In this document: positions 1-11,600 of the stretch, piece by piece
Numbering within the stretch: position 1 is the stretch's first letter
Layout of the letters: each line of letters starts with the position of its first letter
Source: Chondrosia reniformis
Lineage: Eukaryota > Porifera > Demospongiae > Chondrillida > Chondrillidae
DNA: 64,000 nt
Direction: 5' to 3'
NCBI GenBank assembly: GCA_947172415.1
Contig: OX359189.1
Location: 7,392,501 to 7,456,500 of the forward strand
The notes under the pieces: generated by a model
Seen by the model: the letters and a program-made list of their open reading frames with translations, nothing else
Database searches by the model: none
Told to the model about the DNA's origin: nothing
Program-made: the position numbers and the translations under genes

Positions 1-1680
1 GTTGAAATATTTGTGGATTCCTCTCAAAACTGCAAATCCACCAAAATAAATTCCCCACCAAAATTCCCGGATATACGTACTGTTTAACTTTCATCCTAAT
101 TTTTAAACTATAATATGGATACCCACTGGCCACATATTGAAAGTATACACTTGCAATTATACAATAAATAAACTTTTATTTAGCTATTACTGTATACCTA
201 ACAGTTATAGAAAGTATATGACAAATATAGTAATGTACTTCTTACCTGTATTCTTCAGGCACATTCATTCTCATTAAAAGTACGGAAGATACAAAATACA
301 TTCCTTAAACCACAATAAGAATTGAGCACATTCATATAGCAATGGAATTAACAGGATTGTTGCAATACTGGTCACTATACTACCACTCACCATAATCTCT
401 GCCAAGCAGAGGACTAGTATATTGGAAGATTTAGCACTTGAAAGTGCATAAAAGAACTAAATAATACAAGAAGGAATAAAATTTCATCATACGTACATAG
501 CTGTAGATTCTGAAGACCCTGGGCATGCTCTTTGTGAGGGTATACGTATACGTATTATGCTGTAACACTTTCCAGTGATTATTTTTCCTTATCATCACAG
601 CCTTTGCACAGCTCAGTGCAATATTAACTTGTAGCTTGCTGTCTCATCTTTGTTAATGTAATCAGTAAACCTCTGATGGATGTGATGACAATGATTCCAA
701 CAAGAATAAACAAAACATACTGAGCCCAAAATTCAACCTTGAGGGTGGATTAATTATGAAGAATTAAAAATGTAAGTATATACTGTACAAGTTAATTAAC
801 CCGACTTACATCTATATTAAAGCCAAGAAATCGAACTACAGGAAAATACAAATTTCATCTAAACATCTGGACTAACAACTTAACTAGTTTCATAGTCAAC
901 TATACATAAAATGAGAATTATAAAAATCTTGCTTTCAATATATTTGGATAAATCATATAATCTCTCCCCCTCACATTCAATTCCCAATATACAGTATGTA
1001 CAGAAGAAGCCTTCAATAACATATATGTATTAACATACCTACTTTCCCAACACGATTCAGCAAAATATTCACAGTGCATTAAACATTGCATAAAAATTAA
1101 TATATCTTTAAACACATAGGTTATACGTACATGGGCTTGTGTGTTATAGATAACAAACTGTATTGTCCATGTACTGTTTCACTAATATTACACAATACAG
1201 AGTTTCTTCTAGAGGCATGGCGGACATTAACCCCTCCCCCACCCATTGAAGTTAAATTGCAATTAATAACACATTTCTAGCTAGTTCAATTGTCCTCCCT
1301 TAGTAATATTAAGTAGTAATAGTAATAAATAACATACACAGATCAGAGGTTGCTTGTAGCGCCCCCCACTCATTGAAGTCAAATTGCAAAGTTTACCATG
1401 ATAGCAAACAAACATCTTAAACTAGACTAACCCATCAAAATTTAAACTATTTGCCCCCCCCCTTCATAAAGTTTCAAAAACAAAAACCCTACACATACAT
1501 ACGTACAAAGCAGGTTTGAAATACCTAACAACACACAGAAAAAGTCCCACAATTAACAATTCCATATGTACTGTAGGTACTTACCATAAATATTTTGTAT
1601 GAACAGTAACCTGAGAAAATGTACCCCAAAAAGTTAAAGTATCTGCCTTTTAGAGTCTTAGAATAAGCAATTCTATCCTA
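1..1680 (-). pseudogene. Partial, decayed duplicate of Golgi pH regulator (GPHR) gene
   Basis: This stretch is a close copy of 9818-11922, inside the intact GPHR gene. It matches both coding and intron sequence, so it arose by DNA duplication and not by retroposition. It runs off the left edge of the window. Recognisable exon homologues on the minus strand lie near 245-305, 395-460, 648-738, 810-836, 1045-1079 and 1588-1680. Three lesions are visible. The exon encoding DPVTRGID (intact copy 10850-10879) is missing inside a roughly 520 bp deletion. The donor after the [12 protein letters not shown] exon is changed from GTGAGA to ATGAGA (plus-strand T at 647). The acceptor of the NILLNRVGK exon is changed from AG to AA (plus-strand T at 1079). 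Homology stops abruptly near 1680, where a MATE fragment of opposite orientation begins. It is probably non-functional. Confidence 0.85.
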
Positions 1681-2249
1681 ATTTTATATTTTATATTGTA
1701 TAGTTGTATGTAGCAACTGGAAGAAAGAATCTGAAAAAGCTCGTAAATTTGCTGGAGTTGGAAATATGCATATTTCAGAAGACTCTGTTAAGCCACAAAA
1801 TGACATAGAAATGGTAACTTTGCTGTCAAATGGGAATAATACAAAAGCCTCTGATGAGTGTGGAACCCTTGAGAGTGATTTTACTTCAAAAACAACAAAC
1901 TGTGTATATAGATTCAAGTGTACAAGGTCTTCCACCGAATGAAGAAGGTTATTTAGAGGATGATAATATACTAGTTCCAAATTCACAAAATATTGAAACA
2001 GAGGAAAGTGAAGCTCTTATAAAATCAAATGCCAATGTGAAAACCAGTAATGCAGATAATGAAGTTGCCAACCGTCAGGGGATTCACCTGTCAAGAAGGA
2101 CCATTATTAGCCGCATTGTTGTCACAGGGATAGCATTGCTCATATTAATTACTGCTGTAACCATCAGTCAACTGTTTGTATACAAACGTGAAGTGTGCAT
2201 TGACTCATCATTCAATAGCACCAATTCTACACACTGTACCACCAGCTAA
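1681..2249 (+). pseudogene. C-terminal fragment of a MATE-family transporter, frameshifted
   Basis: Read on the plus strand, 1681-1890 encodes a piece resembling the late membrane helix and following linker of the MATE gene at 19406-21617: YILYCIVVCSNWKK here against YLIYVLCLDWRK there, then a basic EKARKFAG-like stretch. A second frame, open to the stop at 2249, carries an acidic linker, a basic LSRR segment and a final hydrophobic helix, like the C-terminal helix of the 19.4 kb gene. The two frames join only if one base is gained or lost near 1889-1897 in an A-rich run. The upstream helices are absent because GPHR-derived sequence starts at 1680. It is most likely a pseudogene fragment. A sequencing error at the A-run would remove the frameshift but not the truncation. 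Confidence 0.7.
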
Positions 2250-3577
2250 CCACAGACCTAGGGCAGATTTAGTATCAAAATATACTATAATGGTTTCATT
2301 ATTACAAAGTGTATATTAAATCTTTCCTATCTGATGTTTATGCCATTGATTGCATGTTAACATTGGTCAGTATGCATGTATGTGTAAATATGAGATCTAG
2401 ACGTATTTCTATAGACTTATTATGTACAATGAGGATATAATAACAATGTACTACACTGACAAGGACCACTGGGTACCAGATGATGCTTGTGAATTAATGA
2501 AGAGGAATTTCCCCAACATATATGTAATTATCTGTAATCAGGATATGCATGTTTTTGTACTTAAAGATCTGAAGCTATATTGCTGAATTTGTATTTACAA
2601 TTTTAAATAGGTATATACACTATTAATGACATGTGTCATGATAGAGGGATTTTGTGCATGGAGTTTACCAGGAATTTAATTATAACACTTGACACTGATT
2701 TTCAAACACAGTCACATTATATATGTAATTATATGCATAACGACCTTATAAAGATTAGTATCTATATACATTCACTACTGGACTATGCAATAATTCAATT
2801 ATAGTATGTGTTTGTAGCCTACCATGAATGCTCGCTCATGATCACTCATAGTTTATCACATGCAGGAGCACATAGGCTTGTGATAAAGTGTTAACATTTT
2901 GATGACTTGATTCTTCTCCCTAAAACTATTAAGTTTAGTACATATACCACATTTCATACATACTTTTATTCAATTACTGATTGTTTCTTATATATTCTAA
3001 TCCCTCTCAATAACGGACAAGTTGGTGCAAAGAGACTTGTCCACTATTCGGAGGTTGTCCTTTACTGGGAGGTTTTCATAATAAAAGCTATATATCTGTA
3101 TACAATGCTATCTGAAACGGGTTCAGCCATACGTACGTTACCTCGTTAGTACATTCAAGATTAGTCGATAGGACGCTTTTACTTCGTTAACAGCTCCATC
3201 AATACTCGGTGAGAGGCGTCCCTCGTTACGTACGGAAATCGTTCAGTTTTATCTGACTGCAACCGTAGCTAGATAAGGCCCTCTTTGTCCGTTAAGAGTT
3301 TTTTTTTGTATTACAAAAAGTCCTTGGGATCGGGCAACGTGTCCGTTATCCGGAATTCGGAGGTTGTCCGCTATTCGGGAGTTGCTAATGTACAAATCGT
3401 ATACAAAAATAAGTTGGTACATTGCATGCTATCCGTTATACGGAGACTGTCCGGATCCGCTATTGGGATTGTCCGTTTAATCTGAATCCGCGGTTTTAAG
3501 ATGACGTCATAATTATGCTTTTGCATAAAATACGGAGTCCAGTCCATTACAGTACATTTTGAAGTCGTTGAATAGAA
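2250..3577. repeat. Intergenic region with GTCCG/CGGAGG-rich repeat at about 3010-3500
   Basis: No gene is seen between the MATE fragment and the next receptor. From about 3010 to 3500 the sequence repeatedly uses short words such as TTGTCCxxTATTCGGAGG and GTCCGTTAT in both orientations. It looks like a small decayed non-autonomous element or diverged minisatellite. The open reading frames across it (2907-3149, 3285-3485) are low-complexity readings of those words and I do not call them genes. The remainder is plain AT-rich sequence. Confidence 0.45.
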
Positions 3578-5983
3578 ATGTTTCGCTCTCAGATTTCACT
3601 TATTGGAATTTTGCTGCTCATTAATGGAGCTCAATGTATGTTGCGATATTTGACTATATTGCCAACACAATTCACTATATATTAACTACTTTTCTTTCAA
3701 ATGCAGAAAAACACTGTCATGTTGTGTGTATAACGTTAACCATTGCTGCAAACTATATATCTTAGGTCGAACGAATAACCTCAATTGCCCAATTCTTTAA
3801 ATTTCTTATCTATATAGGCTATTTTGAAGTTAACATCTCAGATTTTCGAGTTAGCACTCAAAACCATACTCATATAACATTTTCATGGACACTACCACCA
3901 GGAATATCAAGCATTAGTTACTTTGAAATATACTACTTGGATTCCGTCAGTACATCTAGCAGTTATAACCATTATCTTGCTTTCTATCCATCATCAGCTG
4001 GCCTCACGGCAAACTCCAATACTTTTGTTTATACAGTGACGACTTCTTCATTTTATTATCAGTATGGAGAATATATTATGTGGTTATATGCATATACATC
4101 TATTGGTAATAATCTCTACTCCAAGCAAGTAGCAGTTCAAATAGGTAATATATATCTGTAATTGTTTTTTTCTTTATTTATGAATGTACTGAAAGCCCTC
4201 CTTATTTGTAGAAAACAACGTTTATCTGGAACTGAAAGTGAAATTATCAGATCATGCCGGAAGATGCACAAAGTTTTTGGTAAACAAAATTAATGTAAAG
4301 CCATAATAATGCATACATACATTAGACAAATCTATATACAGTGGAGCACGGATATAACGAACTTCAAATTGCAGTAAATTTATTTCGTTATAACCGAATT
4401 TCGTTATAAAAAAGATACGTTTTCAGGCACGCATCGTAATTATAGATGGAATTTCTATAGCTCTAAGTCGTTTGTTCGTTTTTTGTAGTACATTGACATC
4501 AAAATAAATTATAAATGATCGCGTGATTTCGTATACGTTCGATTTTCAAGTTATAGAATGTCATGCAGGACTGTAACTAAAGAAGTTCGTTAGTGTAGTT
4601 TGTACTTTGCAATTTTCAAGCTCCTTCGCATCTTGCTTGATTTCCTTTTCTATGGCTACAAGATGTGGTAAGCTGGTAGCTCTTTCGTTATAAACGAATT
4701 TTTCCAAGATTCGCCCCTAAAATTTCGTTATAAACCGAAGGTTTTATGTTGTTTAAAACCGTTTTTTCAAAACATTTCGTTACAACCGAAATTTCGTTAA
4801 ATCCGTGTTCGTTATAAACGTGTTCCACTGTATATATATAATCACCCACTTATAATGTTTGTACATTTATTTATTTAATTTATTACTCTTGAATAGATCT
4901 TGCAATCAACTGTTAATTGTTAAGCATACACAATACTAATATATATAATAATTAATTAGCTGTTACACATACATATATAACTTAAAGGCTATTACTATAT
5001 AGGATAAATACACCCCTTATGAAATTCAATATCAGCTTTATCGGACCTTTCGTCACAGATGTGGCTGCTCTTATGATTACACAAGTAGTGTTAACTTTCA
5101 GTACAGTTACATTGACTGTCAGGCTGATGAATTTGTGACCTTTAGAACAAGTATATATTCAGGTGGTGCCACTGATGATCCAAAGCTTGTAGTTCCAGTG
5201 CTAGAAAGATGGCTACAGAATAGTCATTCAAAGGCTACTATAAGGTTGCAACAAAAAAATGTCTTTTCCATTGAAGCTGGTCCCTGTGGACTAACCATAC
5301 CTCATTTGTATGCTCCGTACTGTGGTGATTACACATTGACTGATGGTGATACAGAAGCTGAAGCTATTGCTGCAACAGCTAGTCAAGGAATTAACAGTGA
5401 CACTAGTACTGCAGTCATTGTAGCATCTGTTTTTGGAGCTATCATAGCCGTTATGTTTATGATCACATTGGGAGCTCTGGGATACATCATTGGAAGGAAA
5501 AGGTTCTAAGAACATTAATTTATGGTTAATATAGAGTCCTGAACGATTGAGTCTTATAACTTCCATTCGTAGTTATTATACTTTAGATTGGGGAATAATA
5601 ATTATATACAAATGGAAATTTATTCACGGTTCATAAAAACATCATTACATATTTTCCATCACATTTTCTATTAAAACCTGGCTGTATATATTATTCTAAC
5701 TTTAAATTCCCGTTCAAATATTCAAACTATAATGTGCTACAGAATTTGAAATATATATATAGATAAGAAATATACGAACTTTTTGTTATCTATACATAAT
5801 TGCAGGTACACTGGCAATCCAGCTGGCCTTGTGAAGAGACCAGTAGCTACCAACCAACGTGGTCCAGTAGCTCAATGTGATGCACCACGTGCATCAACTC
5901 ATCCACAACAGAGATCCAAGCAAGCTGGTGGAAATGAATACTATCATGACACTGGTGAAATATACACTGAAATGGACATGTAA
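3578..5983 (+). CDS. Single-pass receptor with FN3-like ectodomain and YxxM cytoplasmic tail
   Basis: Exons 3578-3635, 3818-4144, 4212-4279, 5003-5502 and 5806-5983 join in phase to 376 residues. Residues 1-20 are a hydrophobic signal peptide. Residues 21-128 form a beta-rich, FN3-like domain (ITFSWTLPPG, then YFEIYY). A Cys-rich extracellular segment follows (about 150-240, with the motif RCGCSY). A transmembrane helix spans about 287-313, ending in the stop-transfer GRKR. The tail (318-376) has three tyrosines near the end, including EIYTEM, a YxxM motif of the kind bound by PI3K p85 SH2 domains when phosphorylated. The donor at 5502 (AG|GTTCTA) is weak. Read-through meets a stop at 5507, which would give a tail-less receptor. 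A poly(A) signal AATAAA lies at 6091. The family is not recognised and function is inferred from architecture only. Confidence 0.72.
4339..4830. mobile_element. Tigger/pogo-like MITE in intron 3 of the FN3 receptor
   Basis: The 492 bp element starts CAGTGGAGCACGGATATAAC and ends with the inverse of CAGTGGAACACG, and it is flanked by TA on both sides. CAGTG-type termini with TA target duplication are typical of Tc1/mariner-superfamily pogo/Tigger elements. The inside is full of TTCGTTATAA-like words in both orientations and has no transposase frame, so it is non-autonomous. Confidence 0.8.
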
Positions 5984-6302
5984 AGATGTCTCCTGATCAG
6001 GAATTATTAATGCTAGGCTCAAGTGTGTAAGCAATTATAATAATACAGTTATGAGTGGTACTGCATGGTGTGTGTCTAATATATATATTAAATAAACTGT
6101 GTGAACCATTTAATTTAAAAGTATGCATAAAGTTGTTTAACTTTTTTCTTTGCGTGGAGTGAAATGGATCATAATATAAAATGATGTTGCAACATCATTT
6201 TTAATCAATTGTAAAATGCATTATTGGTAAAATTACAAAGTGTGCATGTGCAACTTTAATTAAATGTACCTGTGACCTCAATATCATATATTATAAGTAT
6301 TA

Positions 6303-6690
6303 GTTATACCACTGCGCTGAGGTGTATATGGGTTTATGTACAAGTCACGAGGACGAGTACGTATATAAACCCATATACACTGAAACGCCGTGGTATATGA
6401 GTGATATATACTCCATCACTTCTTATCGTTATTTTGGCGGGACTTTCAGGATGGCTCATCTAGTGTCTGGTTGGTTTTGCTTAAACACTGATGACTTCAT
6501 AGAATGCTCTTGCCCTGACTACTCCAACTGTCCTAAATGTAAGGAGGAATTGTCCACCCCCCAAGAAGAAACGTCTTAATTTACCAAATTTGGGCAGGGA
6601 TATAACAGGATTTAAGAAGCCGATGCAGTATATAGCTTCTTAAATCCTGTTATATCACGGTTACGAATTTAAACACAGGCTGTTGCCCTG
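6303..6690. mobile_element. Foldback/MITE element, family F (copy 1)
   Basis: It contains a hairpin made of GTGTATATGGGTTTAT and its inverse around 6322-6382, followed by a conserved CTTCTTATCGTTATTTTGGC segment and a second hairpin of TTAAGAAGC words ending at a GTTGCCxxGGCAAC palindrome. The same order of parts recurs in inverted orientation at 29033-29262. The open frame 6322-6579 is a reading of this element. Confidence 0.75.
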
Positions 6691-6790
6691 GCAACAGAGT
6701 ATATAGTAAATAAAAACATTTACAAAAATGATGTTAGAAGTCAGTGTTCACTAGTACATCTACAAAAAATATTGAAACAAGACACTGATT

Positions 6791-7560
6791 ATATGATATC
6801 GATGAGGCTATACTGAAATTTAAGTAACTTAACCATACATTTGTGTGTTTGGGTGCATCAAGCTGAAGTAGGAATGATGTGCCCAAACACAGAAGTGTAT
6901 GGTTAAGTTCAGTATATATGCAATTTCTAATAGAAATCCAGAATCCAATGACGATGGTAATTATTCAATTGCAAGCATTTATATATAGATTGACTCTTGA
7001 TCCCTATTTTTCCATATTGAAAATGTTATGACAAATATATGTATAGGAAAAAGTAAAAACAGAATGTAAACTGGTATTATTCACAGTGTAGCTAGTGTAC
7101 AAAAGTGAAGGTGGAAAAAAGTGATTCAATTTAAATAATATAATTATATAGCATAATCAGCTTTATGTAATTACGTATGATATCGATGAGGCTATACTGA
7201 AATTTAAGTAACTTAACCATACATTTGTGTGTTTGGGTGCATCAAGCTGAAGTAGGAATGATGTGCCCAAACACAGAAGTGTATGGTTAAGTTCAGTATA
7301 TATGCAATTTCTAATAGAAATCCAGAATCCAATGACGATGGTAATTATTCAATTGCAAGCATTTATATATAGATTGACTCTTGATCCCTATTTTTCCATA
7401 TTGAAAATGTTATGACAAATATATGTATAGGAAAAAGTAAAAACAGAATGTAAACTGGTATTATTCACAGTGTAGCTAGTGTACAAAAGTGAAGGTGGAA
7501 AAAAGTGATTCAATTTAAATAATTTAATTATATAGCATAATCAGCTTTATGTAAATACGT
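6791..7560. repeat. Two tandem copies of a 384 bp unit with internal hairpin
   Basis: The block beginning TGATATCGATGAGGCTATAC at about 6794 is repeated with near-complete identity 384 bp later, at about 7178. Each copy holds an inverted repeat: ACTTAACCATACA...GTTTGGGTGC against GTGCCCAAAC...TGTATGGTTAAGT. A diverged relative of this hairpin is at 40845-40920. Only a few bases differ between the two units, so the duplication looks recent. Confidence 0.9.
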
Positions 7561-7818
7561 AAGTGAGGCTGTACTTGTAACATATTTGCTCAAACCATGC
7601 AAAGATTCAAACTGGGCCTCACTCCTAGATCACATGTGAGTCACATGACAGAGGTGTGCCTTAATTAGCTTCGAATTTACATCTATATGAAATAAATATC
7701 CTCAGTATTAGTCCTTATATAGCTATAGCTTCTATATACCACACCTTTACCATATCATCTGAAAACCTTATATATATAGAAAGCATTTTACTTATACGGA
7801 TGCAGTATAGATCTAGAG

Positions 7819-8240
7819 TGATGGCTACAGAATAGTCATTCAAAAGCTATACTATAAGGTTACAACATACTGATGTATTTTCATAGAAGTTGGTCCCTGT
7901 GAACTAACCATATCTCATTTGTATGCTCCGTACTGTGGTGATTACACATTGACTGATGGTGATACGGTATATATATGGTCATGGATTATCCTTGTGTGGC
8001 TGTATATGTATATCCACATCAAATTTAACTTATAGTCCTTATTCAAAGCTAATTGAAGTTAAGTTATATAGGTGAGAGTGTTTATGGTTCAAAGTACCAT
8101 CTATTGATGCAAAATTGAAAATGCCATTCTATACATTGTGAAATATGTTATATAAAGCTAGAAACAATGTTTATCTTAAAATGAAAACTGAAATTGCAAA
8201 GCGGAACAATAATATGCAAAGACTTTTTATTACATAAGCA
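7819..8240 (+). pseudogene. Exon debris of the FN3 receptor gene, in shuffled order
   Basis: 7819-7970 closely matches part of receptor exon 4 (compare 5208-5345: GATGGCTACAGAATAGTCAT, and the stretch ending GACTGATGGTGATAC) but carries small deletions that break the frame. About 8155-8240 is a more diverged match to receptor exon 3 (compare 4209-4285). The order is reversed relative to the functional gene, where exon 3 precedes exon 4. This suggests remnants of more than one partial duplicate. No intact frame is present. Confidence 0.7.
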
Positions 8241-8399
8241 AATACAGTGTACAAATATAAACATGCACACCAATTATTTATTATATATATTGTGCACTTG
8301 TATGTATATGTACATGTAGAAAGCATATACATATGCCTGTACAGTTACAAGCTATATATATATATAGCTAGTTATTTATGATAATCATGTTTCCATCAA

Positions 8400-8612
8400 A
8401 GGATCAAATCTCAGGTTTCAGAAGGCATGAAACCTAATTGAAACTCGTTGAACAGCCAGGTTTCAAAAGGTAGTAAAGTATGTATAAACTAGCAAAGGGG
8501 ACTGTTAAAAACATGAAACCCGTGAAATTACTCTATTAGTGCAACTTGAGCACCCTTGAAACCTGGCTGTTCAAGAAGTTTCAAATAGGCACGAAACCTG
8601 AGATTTGATCCC
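8400..8612. mobile_element. MITE with long inverted termini
   Basis: The left arm GGATCAAATCTCAGGTTTCA plus AACAGCCAGGTTTCAA is matched by an inverted right arm ending in ACCTGAGATTTGATCC. The arms are about 70 bp and the spacer is short. There is no coding capacity. Confidence 0.75.
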
Positions 8613-8689
8613 GTGCATTATCTGTATCAAATTGAATAAATATTACACAAACAGAAGGTACATACTTATATGTGAAAATGTGAAAATGA

Positions 8690-11600
8690 TTAATGATAGT
8701 CACGTAAACGCTCAGTGGCAAGTTGTTTTTCTGTTGATTGCTTCCTTGCTAAGTACAGGAATCCAATGCTAATCAAAGCACTGATCTATGAACAATGATA
8801 GCAATACCAAATATGCAGTCTGAATAAATGTACTGTTTAGATAATATGATTTAACATAATATAAACATCCACCTCCATTAACGGCAATCTCCTTTAATGG
8901 CCACCTTCCTTAATGGTAATCTCCCGTAACGGCAATCTCCATTAACGGCCACCTCCCTTAACAGCCACCTCCCTTAACAGCCACCTCCCTTAACAGCCAC
9001 CTCCCTTAATGGCCACCTTCCTTAATAGCCAACTTCCTTAATAGCCAACTTCCTTAATAGCCACCTTCCTTAATGGCTACCTCCCGAAAGCAGCCACCTC
9101 TCTTATGCGTACACATCTTTTTTCACAATTAAAATTTCATTAAACCCAATACATAAATACCACTCTACACACAAACACTTTTCTCTTTTGTATCTCTTTA
9201 GGTTTAGTATCTGTTCACCTCTTATAACACAGCCACCTCTCTAATAAGGAGTTAAGCCGACCACATTAGGGATACAGTTTCATATACGTACATTCCTCTT
9301 TCCACTGTGCCATGTGTAATATAAACATATGGTAAACGCATAATCCTAATATATGACAAGCATTGAGGGTACAAAACTCACTAAGAATATGACATCAAAC
9401 CATCTATGATAAAAACTGAAGTGTAGCTCTACCCCTAATACCATTGTTATAGTTTGTCTACAAGTGAATTAAGAAGTGAAAGTAACATGCAGTCTATATA
9501 AACATACATATGTATATACTCAACAGACCTACTGCTACCATGTAGGTATCAGCATACAGATGAAGAAGGTATTTGTATGATATGGTATCAGTATATAGTA
9601 AGGCAGTGTAAGTCTTTAAAGTTTCTGTTTCCTTATTTATTATTACATTTGGTGTACAAATACTGTATGGCCGGAAATTTTGTCGAGAAGAATATTTGAC
9701 AGATTGATCAAATTATGGCATTTGGCAGATTGATCAAATTATGGCATTTGGCAGATTTTACTTTGGAAATTTTACTGACAAGAAAGTTGTTCTCCTTTGT
9801 TTGATGTAGTTTGGCTGTTGAAATATTTGTGGATTGCTCTCAAAACTGCCAATCCACCAAAATAAATTACCCACCAAAATTCCCGGATATACGTACTGTT
9901 TAACTTTCATCCTAATTTTTAAACTAAAATATGGATACCTATTGGGCCACATATTGAAAGTATACACTTGCAATTATACAATAAATAAACTTCTAGCTAT
10001 TACTGTATACCTAACAGTTATAGAAACTGTATGACAAATATAGTAATGTACTACTTACCTGTATTCTTCAGGCACATTCATTCTCATTAAAAGTACGGAA
10101 GATACAAAATACATTCCCTAAATCACAATAAGAATTGAGCACATTCATAGTGATGCAATTAACAGGGTTGTTGCAATACTGGTCACTATACTACCACTCA
10201 CCATGATCTCTGCCAAGCAGAGGACTAGTATATTGGAAGATTTAGCACTTGAAAGTGCATAAAAGAACTAAATAATGCAAGAAGGAATAGAATTTCATCA
10301 TACGTACGTAGCTGTAGATTCTGAAGACCCTGGGCATGCTCTTTGTGAGGGTATATACGTATTATGCTGTAGTACTTTCCAGTGATTATTTTTCCTTATC
10401 ATCATAGCCTTTGCACAGCTCAGTGCAATATTAACTTGTAGCTTGCTGTCTCACCTTTGTTAATGTAATCAGTAAACCTCTGATGGATGTGATGACAATG
10501 ATTCCAACAAGAATAAACGAAACATACTGAGCCCAAAATTCAACCTTGAGGGTGGAGTAATTATGAAGAATTAAAAATGAAAGTATATATGTATGTTAAT
10601 TAACCCAAAAATTTGCCAACTTACATCTATTTGAAAGCCAAGAAATCGAACTACAGGAAAACACAAATTTCATCTAAACATTTAATATTAGATTAATTAC
10701 TTAACTAGCTTCATAGTCAACTATACATAAAATGAGAATTATAAAAATCTTGCTTTCAATATATTTTTATAATATCTATATCAATAGAATCTGAGCTTAT
10801 ATTTCAGAGCTACATAAATGGTATAATAAAATACTATACCTATAATATCTATTCCTCTGGTAACCGGATCTAAAAAATAGACAAAAATAAAATGTCAGAT
10901 GTTGTGAATATTTAAAGTTGCACATTTTTGCACAAAATTTAATTAATGACACAACAGTATTTATTACATTGGTAGTGCTTATGTATAAATGTAGTACTAA
11001 TGTGTATATTATCATACGTATATGGGAACGGAAGAATGCAAAATAGCTCAAGCTGATATCAAGATCTGACGTGAAGCTTTACGTATAGTAGAAAAAATGG
11101 ATACCTACGTACATATGTACCTACCATATATCAGGAATTGAATGTGTGCATCTAAAGAATACAAGGTTGTGAGTTTTGCCCCCATGCAAAATCTCTTGAC
11201 ATGCACTGATTTGACACCTCAATAATTCCATATGTTAGTCAGTACATATCAACTCACATTCATTTAACTGTTTTACCTATACCCATAATTTGGATAAATC
11301 ATAATCTCGTGCCCTCACATTCAATGCCTGATATACAGTATACAGTATATGTAGTAAGAAGCCTTCAAAAACATCTATTAACATACCTACTTTCCCAACA
11401 CGATTCAGCAAAATATTCACAGTGCACTAAACATTGTATAAAATTAATATACCTATAAACATATAGGTTATACGTACATGGGCTTGTGTGTTATAGTGTA
11501 ACAAACTGTATTCATACTTATGTCCATGCAAGCTGTAATGTCCATGTACTGTTTCACTAATATTACACAATACAGAGCTTCTTCTAGAGGCATGGCGGAT

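Noticed and set aside
6322..6579. 85-residue frame as a gene
   Set aside because: It lies wholly within foldback element family F, which recurs at 29033-29262 without conserving the frame.
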